Shown here: one piece after another, positions 28,048 to 36,430 of the stretch
How the letters are laid out: each line of letters starts with the position of its first letter
Numbering within the stretch: position 1 is the first letter of the stretch
Assembly (NCBI RefSeq): GCF_033095805.1
Contig: NZ_CP109901.1
Coordinates: forward strand, 806,001-870,000
DNA length: 64,000 nt
Origin: Serratia sp. UGAL515B_01
GTDB taxonomy: Bacteria; Pseudomonadota; Gammaproteobacteria; Enterobacterales; Enterobacteriaceae
Reading direction: 5' to 3'
The notes under the pieces: generated by a model
What the model saw: only the letters and a program-made list of their open reading frames with translations
What the model was told of the DNA's origin: nothing
The model's database searches: none
Translations under genes and position numbers: made by a program

Positions 28048-28632
28048 TTACTCGCTGTTCGCTAACTGTGATGGTAGGTCGATATCCTGAACGATGCTTT
28101 GCTCCACAATGTGTAATAGGTGAATCTGCCGCTGTTTGAGCAGTTCTCGTGCGCCATTGTCTCCGCGCAAGGTACACAGCTGTTTGCGAAATTCTGCCGA
28201 AAAGCCTACCGGATGGCCGGGTTGTTGCTCGAAGCTCGGCCGCACAATAGGGTACTGATGCAGGGCATCGGCGACCTGTAGAAAGATTTGTGGTGATACG
28301 AAAGGCATATCTGCCAGATGGATCAGCCAACCATCCCAATCTGCCGTTGCGCAAACGCCAGCAGAAATAGACTCTCCGAGACCGTTACTGGCTAACAAGG
28401 TCACCTGAACCTGATGCTGTGAACAAACCCGTTGTACCATGAGATTTTCTGGTCGTGTGACAACCGTCACTGCTAATCCTGAGGCTAAGGCTTGAGATAG
28501 AGTATGCTCAAAAACTGTTTTGCCTTTAAATATGGCATTGAGTTTGTTCCCTTTACCCCCCGCCTTGATAAAACGCTCACTTCGCCCGGCAGCGACAATC
28601 ACGATACCTATCATCATCTTTGCTACCCGCAT
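28048..28632 (-). CDS. MocA-like molybdenum cofactor nucleotidyltransferase
   Basis: This 194-residue protein is a MobA-like NTP transferase, probably a cytidylyltransferase that turns molybdopterin into the dinucleotide form used by xanthine-oxidase-family enzymes. The signature is VIVAAGRSERF at the N-terminus, with KGKTVFEHTLSQAL, and then DWDGWLIHLADMPFVS (metal-binding Asp) and GHPVGFSAEFRKQL. An alternative start at 28617 (MMIGIVIVAAG) is possible. It is coupled to the XdhC-like gene and divergent from the large subunit. Confidence 0.87.
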   Translation of the reverse strand: MRVAKMMIGIVIVAAGRSERFIKAGGKGNKLNAIFKGKTVFEHTLSQALASGLAVTVVTRPENLMVQRVCSQHQVQVTLLASNGLGESISAGVCATADWDGWLIHLADMPFVSPQIFLQVADALHQYPIVRPSFEQQPGHPVGFSAEFRKQLCTLRGDNGARELLKQRQIHLLHIVEQSIVQDIDLPSQLANSE

Positions 28633-28873
28633 TTACGCAAAATGTAAATTTCGTAACGGTGTGGAAGTGTTTTTTATGCGTATTTTTTTGAAAATACTAT
28701 GTTAACACTCAACTAATTTAGGTTAAAAGCATATGATTATAGTCTCTCAAGCATGATTAGCCGCGTTTGCGCAACAAAACTGCTGAAAAAAACAACTTAC
28801 CTTTTCTTTTGAGTTACGGCGTGATTGCTCGTGAACTTAACGTTAATGGTATATGAAAAAGCAAGGACATTTA

Positions 28874-31663
28874 ATGAGCAATTTCAACTCGCCACGGCGA
28901 CGTTTTATCAAAAGTGCCGTGATTGCGGGGGTGTCTGTTTACCTCGCACCACTCTATAGCCGTGCCTACGCCGCGCTGTTTGAGAATAAGATCCTGCAAT
29001 CGCCAAATTGGGATGCGCATGCTAAACGCATCCGATACCGTATTGATGGTCGAGCCAAGGTAATGGGGCAAAAAGTGTTTGCCCGTGACATCCGTGCTGT
29101 TGATATGCCACATTGGCCACAAAAGCAGGCACATGCCTTTATCCTCCGAGCGACGAAAGCAGATCGTTTATTTACTGGTATCGATCTTTCCCTGCTTGGT
29201 GACGATCTCCAGCCAGATCGCTTAGTGATGGCGGAAGACCTGGACCGTGATGGTCTGGCTTTTCCGGAGTTTTACGGCGACGATATGTTGTTGCCAACCG
29301 GTAAAACGCCGGCTTATCTTGGCCATGCTGTGGCGATCCTGATTTATCATGATTTTGCCCGTTTCCGCTTTGCGAAAGACAAACTCAAATTCCATGACGA
29401 AGTGATCAAATATGGTCGTGAAACGGGTCCATTAGAACGCGATCCATGGGGTAGTTTCCGTTTTGTGCGCGTCGGGGGGGAAAAACCTTCAGACGACGAT
29501 CGCTTTTCAAGCCTGAAGGATAGCCCGATCTTTCCATTGGCGATGAGACGACATCTGCCGGTATGGCCAGAGGGACGTCAAGGCGGAAAATTGGATCAGG
29601 AAGGGATGTTTTATGCTGGTATGATCGCCGAACAGCTCCAAACGCCTCCAGAAGATTGGCTGGTGTTATCACGCCGTTACACCACCCAATCAAGTGATAC
29701 GGCAGCCTTGGAACCAGATAATGCCAATGGCTGGTTTGACACGGTTACCCAAACTCTGCATTTGGTGGTACCGACCCAGTCTCCGCAAGAATTGGCAGAG
29801 CAAATGCCGCCAATGTTGGCTAAACACTATTTGCCGGTAAAACAGCTGATCCTCCACCCTTGTTTTACCGTTGGCTATGGCTCAAAAGATCACTATAACT
29901 TCCCATATTACGGTGCCGTTGCTGCGTTATACGGTGACGGGTTACCAGTGCGGCTTGCCAATGATCGTTTCGAACAATTCCAGACATCTATCAAACGCCA
30001 CGCTTTTGATATGGACTACTGCATCGCAGTAAACAAACAGACGGGGATGTTACAAGCGTTTCAAGGGGCAATGACGGCAGACGGTGGTGGGCGTAGTAAT
30101 TTTACGCCTTCAGTGGTGATGGTAGCAGCGACGGCAGCCCAGTCTATTTACTATTTCCCAAAAAGCGATCTTTCCGCAGTTGGACTGGCTTCTCGTGCTA
30201 TTGATGCAGGCTCTGCGCGTGGTTACGGTACCCTGCAAAGTATGGCTGCTACCGAAATGATGATCGATGAACTTGCGGAAGAGTTGAAGCTCGATCCGAT
30301 AGAACTGCGCCTGCGCAATGTGCTCAAGTCCGGCATGAAAAATACGCAAGGGGCGATCCCCGCAGGAGCGATTCGTGCCGATGAAGTGTTGGTGAAAGCG
30401 GCACAACACGACATGTGGCTCAAACGCGCAGAACGCAAGGTGGAGTTTGAACGCCAAAATCCGGGGAAACGCTATGGTGTTGGCTTTGGTTGCGTACAAA
30501 AAGATTTTGGTACCGGTGCTGAAACCTCTTTTGCCCGGGTAGAACTGAGTGAGGATGGGCATATTACCCTGCATCATAGTGGTGCCGAGATGGGGACTGG
30601 CATGTCGACGTCACAATCGGTTTTGTGCGCACAATGGTTGGGCAAACCGGCAGATGAATCCCATTTTTCGGTTACTGATTGGTCGCTGTTACCGATGGTA
30701 ACCAGTGGCGATCCTTACCTGATGTCGCAGGAAGAACAGGATGAACTGCAAACTAACCCCAATTGGACGCCAAGTTACTGTTCACCTTCCAGTGCCAGTA
30801 ACTCGGCTTACTATTTCTCGCACAGTACGCGTGAAGCCGCACGATTGGTGTTCGAGCACGGGGTGTGGCCAGCCGCGCTGGCTATCTGGCAATCCGGTAT
30901 AGGCGGCGGGCAGGCGGCCCCACTAGTGGTGCGCAAAGAGGAGGCTCGTTGGGTAGAAGGGGGCTTGACGGCGGCAGGTATGCAGGTATTGCCGTTGGAT
31001 ATGTTAGCGAAAAAAGCCTACCAGATGGGGGGCCTCACCGGTGCAGTAGTGCACGTGTTCAACCGTTGGCAGTGGGCTGAAGCGGAGTTCATGCTCAGTA
31101 ATCAAAGCGAACGCTTACCTATTGACGGGTTGTCGGTGCGCAATGGCAGCGGTGAGTTCAAAACGCTGGCACGCGAGCGGGTTTTTTACCCGCCAACCCA
31201 GCGTAACAACGCTGAAGTGACCTACTACAGCGCAGCTGGCACGCTGGTTGAAGTGGCGGTGCATACTGCCACTGGCAAGGTTGAGCTATTGAATCACCAT
31301 TCGATCATGGAGTGTGGCAATCTGATCGTACCAGAGTTGGTTTCGGGTCAGTTGCAAGGTGGTTTAGCGATGGGGATTGGCCATGCATTGCATGAGTACT
31401 TACCGCTGTACGAAGACGGGCCGGGTAACGGAACCTGGAACTTCAACCGTTACCACTTACCGCGTGCCAGCGATGTTGCGGTCTGGAAGCAGACCGGCGA
31501 GATTCTGCCCGCGTTGTCGGAAACCGATCCGCCAAAAGGAATGGCTGAAGTAGTGATGATCCCTGTGGTAGCCGCGTTGGTTAACGCTATTGCCCATGCT
31601 ACCGGCCATCGTTTCCGTGATTTGCCTGTCCGTGCTGAGAATATTCTTGAGGTATTACCATGA
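28874..31663 (+). CDS. Molybdopterin-binding subunit of a periplasmic xanthine-oxidase-family dehydrogenase
   Basis: This 929-residue catalytic subunit resembles IorB-type and membrane aldehyde dehydrogenase large subunits. It starts with a Tat signal (SPRRRFIKSAVIAGVSVYLA), so it is folded with its cofactors and exported. Molybdopterin-domain motifs include GSARGYGTLQSMAATEMMID (about residues 440-460) and the Glu-containing PKGMAEVVMIPVVAALVNAI near the end. I start at ATG 28874 because AAGGA lies 6 bases upstream; ATG 28853 has no such site. The substrate is unknown (N-heterocycle or aldehyde are the family choices). It overlaps the Fe-S gene by 4 bases. Confidence 0.9.
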   Translation: MSNFNSPRRRFIKSAVIAGVSVYLAPLYSRAYAALFENKILQSPNWDAHAKRIRYRIDGRAKVMGQKVFARDIRAVDMPHWPQKQAHAFILRATKADRLFTGIDLSLLGDDLQPDRLVMAEDLDRDGLAFPEFYGDDMLLPTGKTPAYLGHAVAILIYHDFARFRFAKDKLKFHDEVIKYGRETGPLERDPWGSFRFVRVGGEKPSDDDRFSSLKDSPIFPLAMRRHLPVWPEGRQGGKLDQEGMFYAGMIAEQLQTPPEDWLVLSRRYTTQSSDTAALEPDNANGWFDTVTQTLHLVVPTQSPQELAEQMPPMLAKHYLPVKQLILHPCFTVGYGSKDHYNFPYYGAVAALYGDGLPVRLANDRFEQFQTSIKRHAFDMDYCIAVNKQTGMLQAFQGAMTADGGGRSNFTPSVVMVAATAAQSIYYFPKSDLSAVGLASRAIDAGSARGYGTLQSMAATEMMIDELAEELKLDPIELRLRNVLKSGMKNTQGAIPAGAIRADEVLVKAAQHDMWLKRAERKVEFERQNPGKRYGVGFGCVQKDFGTGAETSFARVELSEDGHITLHHSGAEMGTGMSTSQSVLCAQWLGKPADESHFSVTDWSLLPMVTSGDPYLMSQEEQDELQTNPNWTPSYCSPSSASNSAYYFSHSTREAARLVFEHGVWPAALAIWQSGIGGGQAAPLVVRKEEARWVEGGLTAAGMQVLPLDMLAKKAYQMGGLTGAVVHVFNRWQWAEAEFMLSNQSERLPIDGLSVRNGSGEFKTLARERVFYPPTQRNNAEVTYYSAAGTLVEVAVHTATGKVELLNHHSIMECGNLIVPELVSGQLQGGLAMGIGHALHEYLPLYEDGPGNGTWNFNRYHLPRASDVAVWKQTGEILPALSETDPPKGMAEVVMIPVVAALVNAIAHATGHRFRDLPVRAENILEVLP

Positions 31664-32214
31664 GCATTAAAACCCGTCCCCTAAGTCTGACTATTAATGG
31701 CAAGCAACATGGCCCTATAGAAGTACCTGAAGGGCTGATGATGATCGACTTTCTGCATGAATATCTCGATCTGACCGGTTCACGTCTCGGTTGCGGACAA
31801 GGGATTTGCCATGCCTGCGTGGCTATTCTTGACCATCCTAGCGGAACCAGCGAAGAGATCCGTACCTGTATTACAGGCGCACATTTTTTCAATGGCAAGC
31901 AAGTGCGTACCATCGAAGGCCATGCGGTAGTGGATAATAAGGGCGAAGTGGTTGAGCTTTCACCACTCCAGCAGTCGTTCCTTGATCATTTCAGCTTCCA
32001 GTGTGGCTATTGCACACCGGGATTTGTCAATGCGGCTACCGTGTTTGTTGAGAAGCTCAAGCGCGAGCCGATCCCACGTGAGCAGTTGGAAGAAGCGATT
32101 GAGCAGGCGCTGGATAACCATATTTGCCGCTGTACCGGTTATGTTCGTTACTATGAAGCGGTGCGTGACGTGGTATTGAAAACGCCGGGCTTGCTCAAGG
32201 AGACGGCTCAATGA
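31660..32214 (+). CDS. 2Fe-2S subunit of molybdenum hydroxylase
   Basis: This 184-residue protein carries two [2Fe-2S] clusters passing electrons from the molybdenum site. The plant-type cluster motif is GCGQGICHACVAIL with a distal Cys in IRTCITGA. The second cluster is in QCGYCTPGFVNAA and HICRCTGYVRYYEAV. It has no signal peptide, so it is probably exported with the Tat-bearing large subunit. It overlaps the large subunit (ATGA) and the cytochrome gene. Confidence 0.93.
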   Translation: MSIKTRPLSLTINGKQHGPIEVPEGLMMIDFLHEYLDLTGSRLGCGQGICHACVAILDHPSGTSEEIRTCITGAHFFNGKQVRTIEGHAVVDNKGEVVELSPLQQSFLDHFSFQCGYCTPGFVNAATVFVEKLKREPIPREQLEEAIEQALDNHICRCTGYVRYYEAVRDVVLKTPGLLKETAQ

Positions 32215-33428
32215 AAAAACCTTTCTTACAGTTTATTGTATTGGTAGCAGTCATTGTGTTCGCTGTGTTGTGGTGGCGGGAAAACCGTAGCTACAACGGC
32301 CCGATCCAGCAAGTGACAGCTAGCAGTGAACAGATCGCCCGCGGGCGCTATTTGGCTCAGGCTGCCGATTGTGCAGCTTGCCATACCGCCTCTGACGGAG
32401 CGCCATTGGCCGGCGGTTACCCGCTAGAAACTCCATTCGGCATCATTTATGGCAGTAATCTCACGCCGTCAGCGGATCACGGCATTGGTCGCTGGAGCAA
32501 AGACGATTTCTTTCTGGCGTTGACTCAAGGAATTGCACCAGGAGGGCGTCATTTATACCCGGCAATGCCTTACACTTCTTACAAGGGAATGTCGCGTGAA
32601 GATTCGGATGCTATTTACGCTTATCTGATGTCCCGCCCGGCGGTAGACGTTGCGATACCTGAGAATGAAATGCCATTCCCGTTTAATCAGCGTATGTCAC
32701 TGATCGGATGGAACATGTTGTTCCGTAATAACGATCCGCTACCTGTAAGTTCACAGGGTTCTTCTGCTGATTGGTATCGTGGCCGTTACGTTGCTGATGT
32801 GCTTGGGCACTGTGGTGAATGCCATACGCCGCGTGGCAGGTTGGGGCAGATGGATCTCACTAAGCCTATGCAGGGTGGCAATCTAGGGCGTTTTAGCGCG
32901 CCGGATATTACGCCACAAGGGTTGGCAGAACGCGGCTGGACACCAGAAGATCTCAGCCGTTTCCTCAGCACTGGGCTAGCGCCACAGGGCTCCGCTTTCA
33001 GCGAGATGCACACGGTGGTGGGCCTCAGTACACGTCATCTGACGCCGAAAGATAATCGGGCTTTAGTTACCTACTTGATGGGGGATAAGCCACCGCAGGC
33101 GGTTGCTGTCGAAATCGGGCAGGGCAACGAGGCTGGGCGTATCACTTATCTTGATCAGTGTGCGGGCTGCCATGAACGTGATGGTGCAGGTAAACCACAT
33201 ATAGCGGTGGCGATGCGCGATAATGCCACCTTGCGTCAGCCAGATGGCAGGAATCTGATCGTTTCGGTACTGGATGGCCTACCGGCGCAACAATTCCCTG
33301 GCAACGAAAGCATGCAAAGTATGCCTGGCTTTGCCGATCATCTTGATGATGCGCAAATAGCCGATCTGGTGAATTACCTACGTGTGACTTGGGGGGATTG
33401 CCAGCGGATATCACCGCTGAGCAGGTGA
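32211..33428 (+). CDS. Tri-haem cytochrome c of molybdenum hydroxylase, apparent 3' frameshift
   Basis: This 405-residue protein has an N-terminal membrane segment (FLQFIVLVAVIVFAVLWW) and three haem c motifs: CAACH (about residue 55), CGECH (about 202) and CAGCH (about 318). It should take electrons from the Fe-S subunit to the quinone pool or an oxidase. The last residues WGDCQRISPLSR do not fit the family. Adding one G to the run of six G at 33391-33396 gives WGGLPADITAEQVKALRKTP and a stop at 33449-33451, the usual cytochrome ending. So a 1-base deletion (real or a read error) has altered the C-terminus; the haem domains are intact. Confidence 0.9.
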   Translation: MKKPFLQFIVLVAVIVFAVLWWRENRSYNGPIQQVTASSEQIARGRYLAQAADCAACHTASDGAPLAGGYPLETPFGIIYGSNLTPSADHGIGRWSKDDFFLALTQGIAPGGRHLYPAMPYTSYKGMSREDSDAIYAYLMSRPAVDVAIPENEMPFPFNQRMSLIGWNMLFRNNDPLPVSSQGSSADWYRGRYVADVLGHCGECHTPRGRLGQMDLTKPMQGGNLGRFSAPDITPQGLAERGWTPEDLSRFLSTGLAPQGSAFSEMHTVVGLSTRHLTPKDNRALVTYLMGDKPPQAVAVEIGQGNEAGRITYLDQCAGCHERDGAGKPHIAVAMRDNATLRQPDGRNLIVSVLDGLPAQQFPGNESMQSMPGFADHLDDAQIADLVNYLRVTWGDCQRISPLSR

Positions 33429-33586
33429 AGGCATTACGTAAGACACCGTAATGGTTGGGTATTGCTAATATCTGGCTTTGCCAGCAGTCAGGGCTCCTTG
33501 AGGGGAACCCTGTGAATACGAAGAGCAGTGGAAAAAGGCTACGAAGGTGTCCTGATTTTGTGAACCATTACATTGGTGATAACAGA

Positions 33587-33626
33587 ACAGCGACAGGCCA
33601 TGCGCGTATTGCTGGCCTGTCGCTGT
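33587..33626 (-). terminator. Long hairpin after aroP
   Basis: ACAGCGACAGGCCA and TGGCCTGTCGCTGT form a 14-bp perfect stem with a 12-base loop, 12 bases beyond the aroP stop. It lacks a strong T-run on the minus strand, so it may stop transcription or protect the mRNA end. Confidence 0.55.
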
Positions 33627-33638
33627 AAGAAAGGAGGA

Positions 33639-35015
33639 CTAACGGTTGGTTGTGTTTAATACGCGTCGACTACGCAGCTTGATAAAGTAACCAACAGCAA
33701 GAACGACAATCCATACGGGGATCAACAGAACCGAAATCTGGATACCCGGTGTTAGGTACATGATCACCAATATGCCGGCTAGGAAGGCCAAGCAAAGATA
33801 GTTACTGAACGGATACCAGAATGCCCTGAATTTTGTCTGTACGCCTTCGCGGTTTTTAGCCGCGCGGAATTTCAAGTGTGCTAGGCTAATCATCGCCCAG
33901 TTGATCACCAGTGCTGAAACCACCAGCGCCATCAGCAGCTCAAAAGCCCGTCCAGGGATCAGATAGTTAATCAAGACGCACAGTGCTGTTGCCAAAGCAG
34001 AGAAGCCGATAGCAATAATCGGTACACCACGACCATCTACTTTCAGTAGAGCTTTAGGGCCATTTCCCTGTTTTGCCAAGCCGTATAGCATGCGGCTGTT
34101 GCAATATACACAACTGTTGTACACCGAGAGTGCCGCCGTCAGCACCACAATATTCAGCACTGTCGCAACCAGATTGCTGTTCAGTGCATGAAAGATCAAG
34201 ACGAATGGGCTACCGCCCTCAACCACTTTGCCCCACGGGTAGAGTGATAGTAGGACAGCCAACGAGCCGATGTAGAAAATCAGGATACGGTAGATTACCT
34301 GATTGGTCGCTTTGGGGATGCTTTTCCCCGGGTTATCTGCCTCTGCGGCGGTAATACCTACCAGTTCAAGTCCGCCAAAAGAAAACATGATCACGGCTAA
34401 TGCCATCACCAGCCCAGTGAAGCCGTTAGGGAAGAATCCGCCCTGTGCCCATAGGTTAGTGATGGTGGCTTCCGGGCCCCCCATGCCGCTGAAGAGCAAA
34501 TAACCGCCAAAAAGGATCATACCGATGATGGCGACCACTTTGATGATGGCAAACCAGAACTCCATTTCGCCATATACCTTTACGTTCGACAGGTTGATAG
34601 CATTAATCACCAAGAAGAACACCGCGGCGGAGACCCAGGTAGGAATATCGGGCCACCAATACTGAATATAGATACCGACAGCGGTCAGTTCTGCCATGGC
34701 TACCAATACATACAGCACCCAGTAGTTCCAGCCTGATGCGAAACCAGCGAAGTCTCCCCAATATTTATAGGCAAAGTGGCTGAAAGAACCTGCTACTGGC
34801 TCTTCTACCACCATTTCACCCAACTGACGCATGATCAGGAAGGCAATAAATCCCCCAATTGCATAACCTAGTATGACTGATGGACCTGCCATTTTTATCG
34901 TTTGAGCGATACCAAGGAATAACCCGGTACCAATTGCACCGCCTAAGGCGATGAGCTGAATATGGCGGTTTTTCAGACCGCGTTTCAGCTGGTCGCCATT
35001 TTGCTGACCATCCAT
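33639..35015 (-). CDS. aroP: Aromatic amino acid permease AroP
   Basis: This 458-residue APC-family transporter brings phenylalanine, tyrosine and tryptophan into the cell. It has 12 predicted membrane helices. The first carries the conserved IALGGAIGTGLFLG, followed by LGYAIGGFIAFLIMRQLGEM and VEEPVAGSFSHFAYKYWG. Identity to E. coli AroP is high throughout. I start at ATG 35015; the codon before it is TTG. It faces away from pdhR, as in E. coli, but its downstream neighbour is the cytochrome gene instead of ampE. Two TyrR-type boxes lie upstream. Confidence 0.96.
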   Translation of the reverse strand: MDGQQNGDQLKRGLKNRHIQLIALGGAIGTGLFLGIAQTIKMAGPSVILGYAIGGFIAFLIMRQLGEMVVEEPVAGSFSHFAYKYWGDFAGFASGWNYWVLYVLVAMAELTAVGIYIQYWWPDIPTWVSAAVFFLVINAINLSNVKVYGEMEFWFAIIKVVAIIGMILFGGYLLFSGMGGPEATITNLWAQGGFFPNGFTGLVMALAVIMFSFGGLELVGITAAEADNPGKSIPKATNQVIYRILIFYIGSLAVLLSLYPWGKVVEGGSPFVLIFHALNSNLVATVLNIVVLTAALSVYNSCVYCNSRMLYGLAKQGNGPKALLKVDGRGVPIIAIGFSALATALCVLINYLIPGRAFELLMALVVSALVINWAMISLAHLKFRAAKNREGVQTKFRAFWYPFSNYLCLAFLAGILVIMYLTPGIQISVLLIPVWIVVLAVGYFIKLRSRRVLNTTNR

Positions 35016-35050
35016 CAATAAAACCCTCTGTTGTGCAGGATATCTGCTGG

Positions 35051-35091
35051 TGTAAATTAAAAACTACGTTGCATGTTATTATTTTTTTACA
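35051..35091 (-). promoter_or_regulatory. Paired TyrR boxes upstream of aroP
   Basis: TGTTAT-N6-TTTACA (35074-35091) matches the TyrR consensus TGTAAA-N6-TTTACA in 10 of 12 positions. TGTAAA-N6-ACTACG (35051-35068) is a weaker copy. Their centres are 23 bases apart, the spacing seen in known strong/weak TyrR pairs. TyrR represses aroP in E. coli, so this arrangement is expected. Confidence 0.65.
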
Positions 35092-35222
35092 GATTACTGG
35101 TTGTGAATTTTTAAAACGCACTACCGTTTGCAAAAGAATAATGGTAAGCAAGAAAGTTTGCACCTGCTTTATTGCACGAGTGCCTAAGATTCGCTCCTAG
35201 CCTAGACTTGTGCAGGGCCCCC

Positions 35223-35245
35223 GTCTGTCTGTCTGTCTGTCTGTC
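35223..35245. repeat. GTCT tetranucleotide microsatellite
   Basis: Five tandem copies of GTCT plus a partial GTC lie in the 480-base gap between aroP and pdhR. Such repeats can change length by slippage. It is about 270 bases upstream of pdhR and outside both the TyrR boxes and the PdhR operator, so an effect on expression is not obvious. The rest of that gap (35092-35440) shows no gene. Confidence 0.85.
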
Positions 35246-35445
35246 CGCCGCGCCCTCATCCTGTAACAGACCCTATGATCCTAACCCGGAGAGGACACGC
35301 TAAAGCGCCACTGGCAGCAGCACTACGTGACCCGTTTTCAGCAGGTTGTGCTGTGAAGTGTTAAAATGTGCGAGTTAGATTATTTCGGTTGAGCCCTATA
35401 TGGACAGCAGGTGAATACTTTGTTACTTTACGGTCACTTTTTTTA

Positions 35446-35462
35446 AATTGGTATTACCAATT
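35446..35462 (+). promoter_or_regulatory. PdhR operator upstream of pdhR
   Basis: AATTGGTATTACCAATT is a perfect palindrome with the PdhR core ATTGGTnnnACCAAT. It lies 34 bases before the pdhR ATG. PdhR represses its own operon and is released by pyruvate, so this is the autoregulatory site. Confidence 0.9.
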
Positions 35463-35495
35463 GACTCCGCGCAACTCGCAGAGAAGAAATCACTC

Positions 35496-36260
35496 ATGGC
35501 CTACAGCAAAATCCGCCAACCCAAGTTGTCAGATGTCATTGAGCAGCAGCTTGAACATCTGATCCTTGAGGGCACGCTTCGTCCTGGCGAAAAACTGCCA
35601 CCAGAACGCGAACTGGCGAAACAATTTGATGTTTCCCGCCCTTCTCTGAGAGAGGCTATCCAACGCTTGGAAGGTAAAGGGTTACTCCTGCGCCGTCAGG
35701 GTGGTGGCACCTTTGTACAAACTCATCTCTGGCAGAGCTTTAGCGACCCATTGGCCGAATTATTAGCCGATCATCCAGAATCACAATTCGACCTGCTTGA
35801 AACCCGTCATGCGCTTGAAGGAATTGCAGCCTATTATGCGGCACTGCGGGGGACTGACGAAGATCTGATGCGCATCCGTGATTGTCACCATGTGATCCAA
35901 CAGGCCCAGGATAGTGGCGATCTTGATGCTGAAGCTGATGCGGTTATGAACTACCAAATCGCGGTAACCGAAGCTGCTCATAACGTTGTATTACTTCATC
36001 TGCTGCGCTGTATGGGGCCGATGATGGAACAGAACGTTCGTCAAAACTTTGAATTGCTCTACTCGCGCCGTGAGATGTTGGCAACAGTGAGCAGCCATCG
36101 CGCCAGGATTTTTGAGGCGATAGTGGCACGCGAACCTGAAAAGGCTCGTGAAGCCTCGCACCGCCATTTGGCGTTTATCGAGGAAGTTTTGCTGGATCTC
36201 AGCAGAGAACAGACCCGGCGCGAGAGATCGCTACGGCGTCTTCAGCAACGCAAAGATTAA
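35496..36260 (+). CDS. pdhR: Pyruvate-sensing repressor PdhR
   Basis: This 254-residue GntR/FadR-family regulator represses the pyruvate dehydrogenase operon and responds to pyruvate. The winged helix spans residues about 10-70 ([32 protein letters not shown]). The C-terminal FCD ligand domain is helical. I start at ATG 35496 ([17 protein letters not shown]), matching E. coli in length; the longer frame to 35448 starts inside the PdhR operator. It heads pdhR-aceE-aceF-lpd. Confidence 0.96.
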   Translation: MAYSKIRQPKLSDVIEQQLEHLILEGTLRPGEKLPPERELAKQFDVSRPSLREAIQRLEGKGLLLRRQGGGTFVQTHLWQSFSDPLAELLADHPESQFDLLETRHALEGIAAYYAALRGTDEDLMRIRDCHHVIQQAQDSGDLDAEADAVMNYQIAVTEAAHNVVLLHLLRCMGPMMEQNVRQNFELLYSRREMLATVSSHRARIFEAIVAREPEKAREASHRHLAFIEEVLLDLSREQTRRERSLRRLQQRKD

Positions 36261-36349
36261 GAGTGGTTCTCTTCAGGGCACACCAGCCTGTCGAGATAAA
36301 GCTTGTGGGTGCTTGGTTAAGTACTCGATTCAGCTGCAACTAAACTGAT

Positions 36350-36396
36350 GAGCCTGTCTTTGTGTGTTTTGTTTCAGAACACGGGAAGACAGGCTC
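36350..36396 (+). repeat. Perfect inverted repeat in the aceE leader
   Basis: GAGCCTGTCTT (36350-36360) and AAGACAGGCTC (36386-36396) form an 11-bp perfect stem with a 25-base loop, 34 bases before the aceE ATG. No T-run follows, so it is not a standard terminator. It may be an mRNA processing or stabilising structure between pdhR and aceE. Confidence 0.6.
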
Positions 36397-36430
36397 CAAA
36401 CAAACCATTAGACAGATAAGGAATACCACC

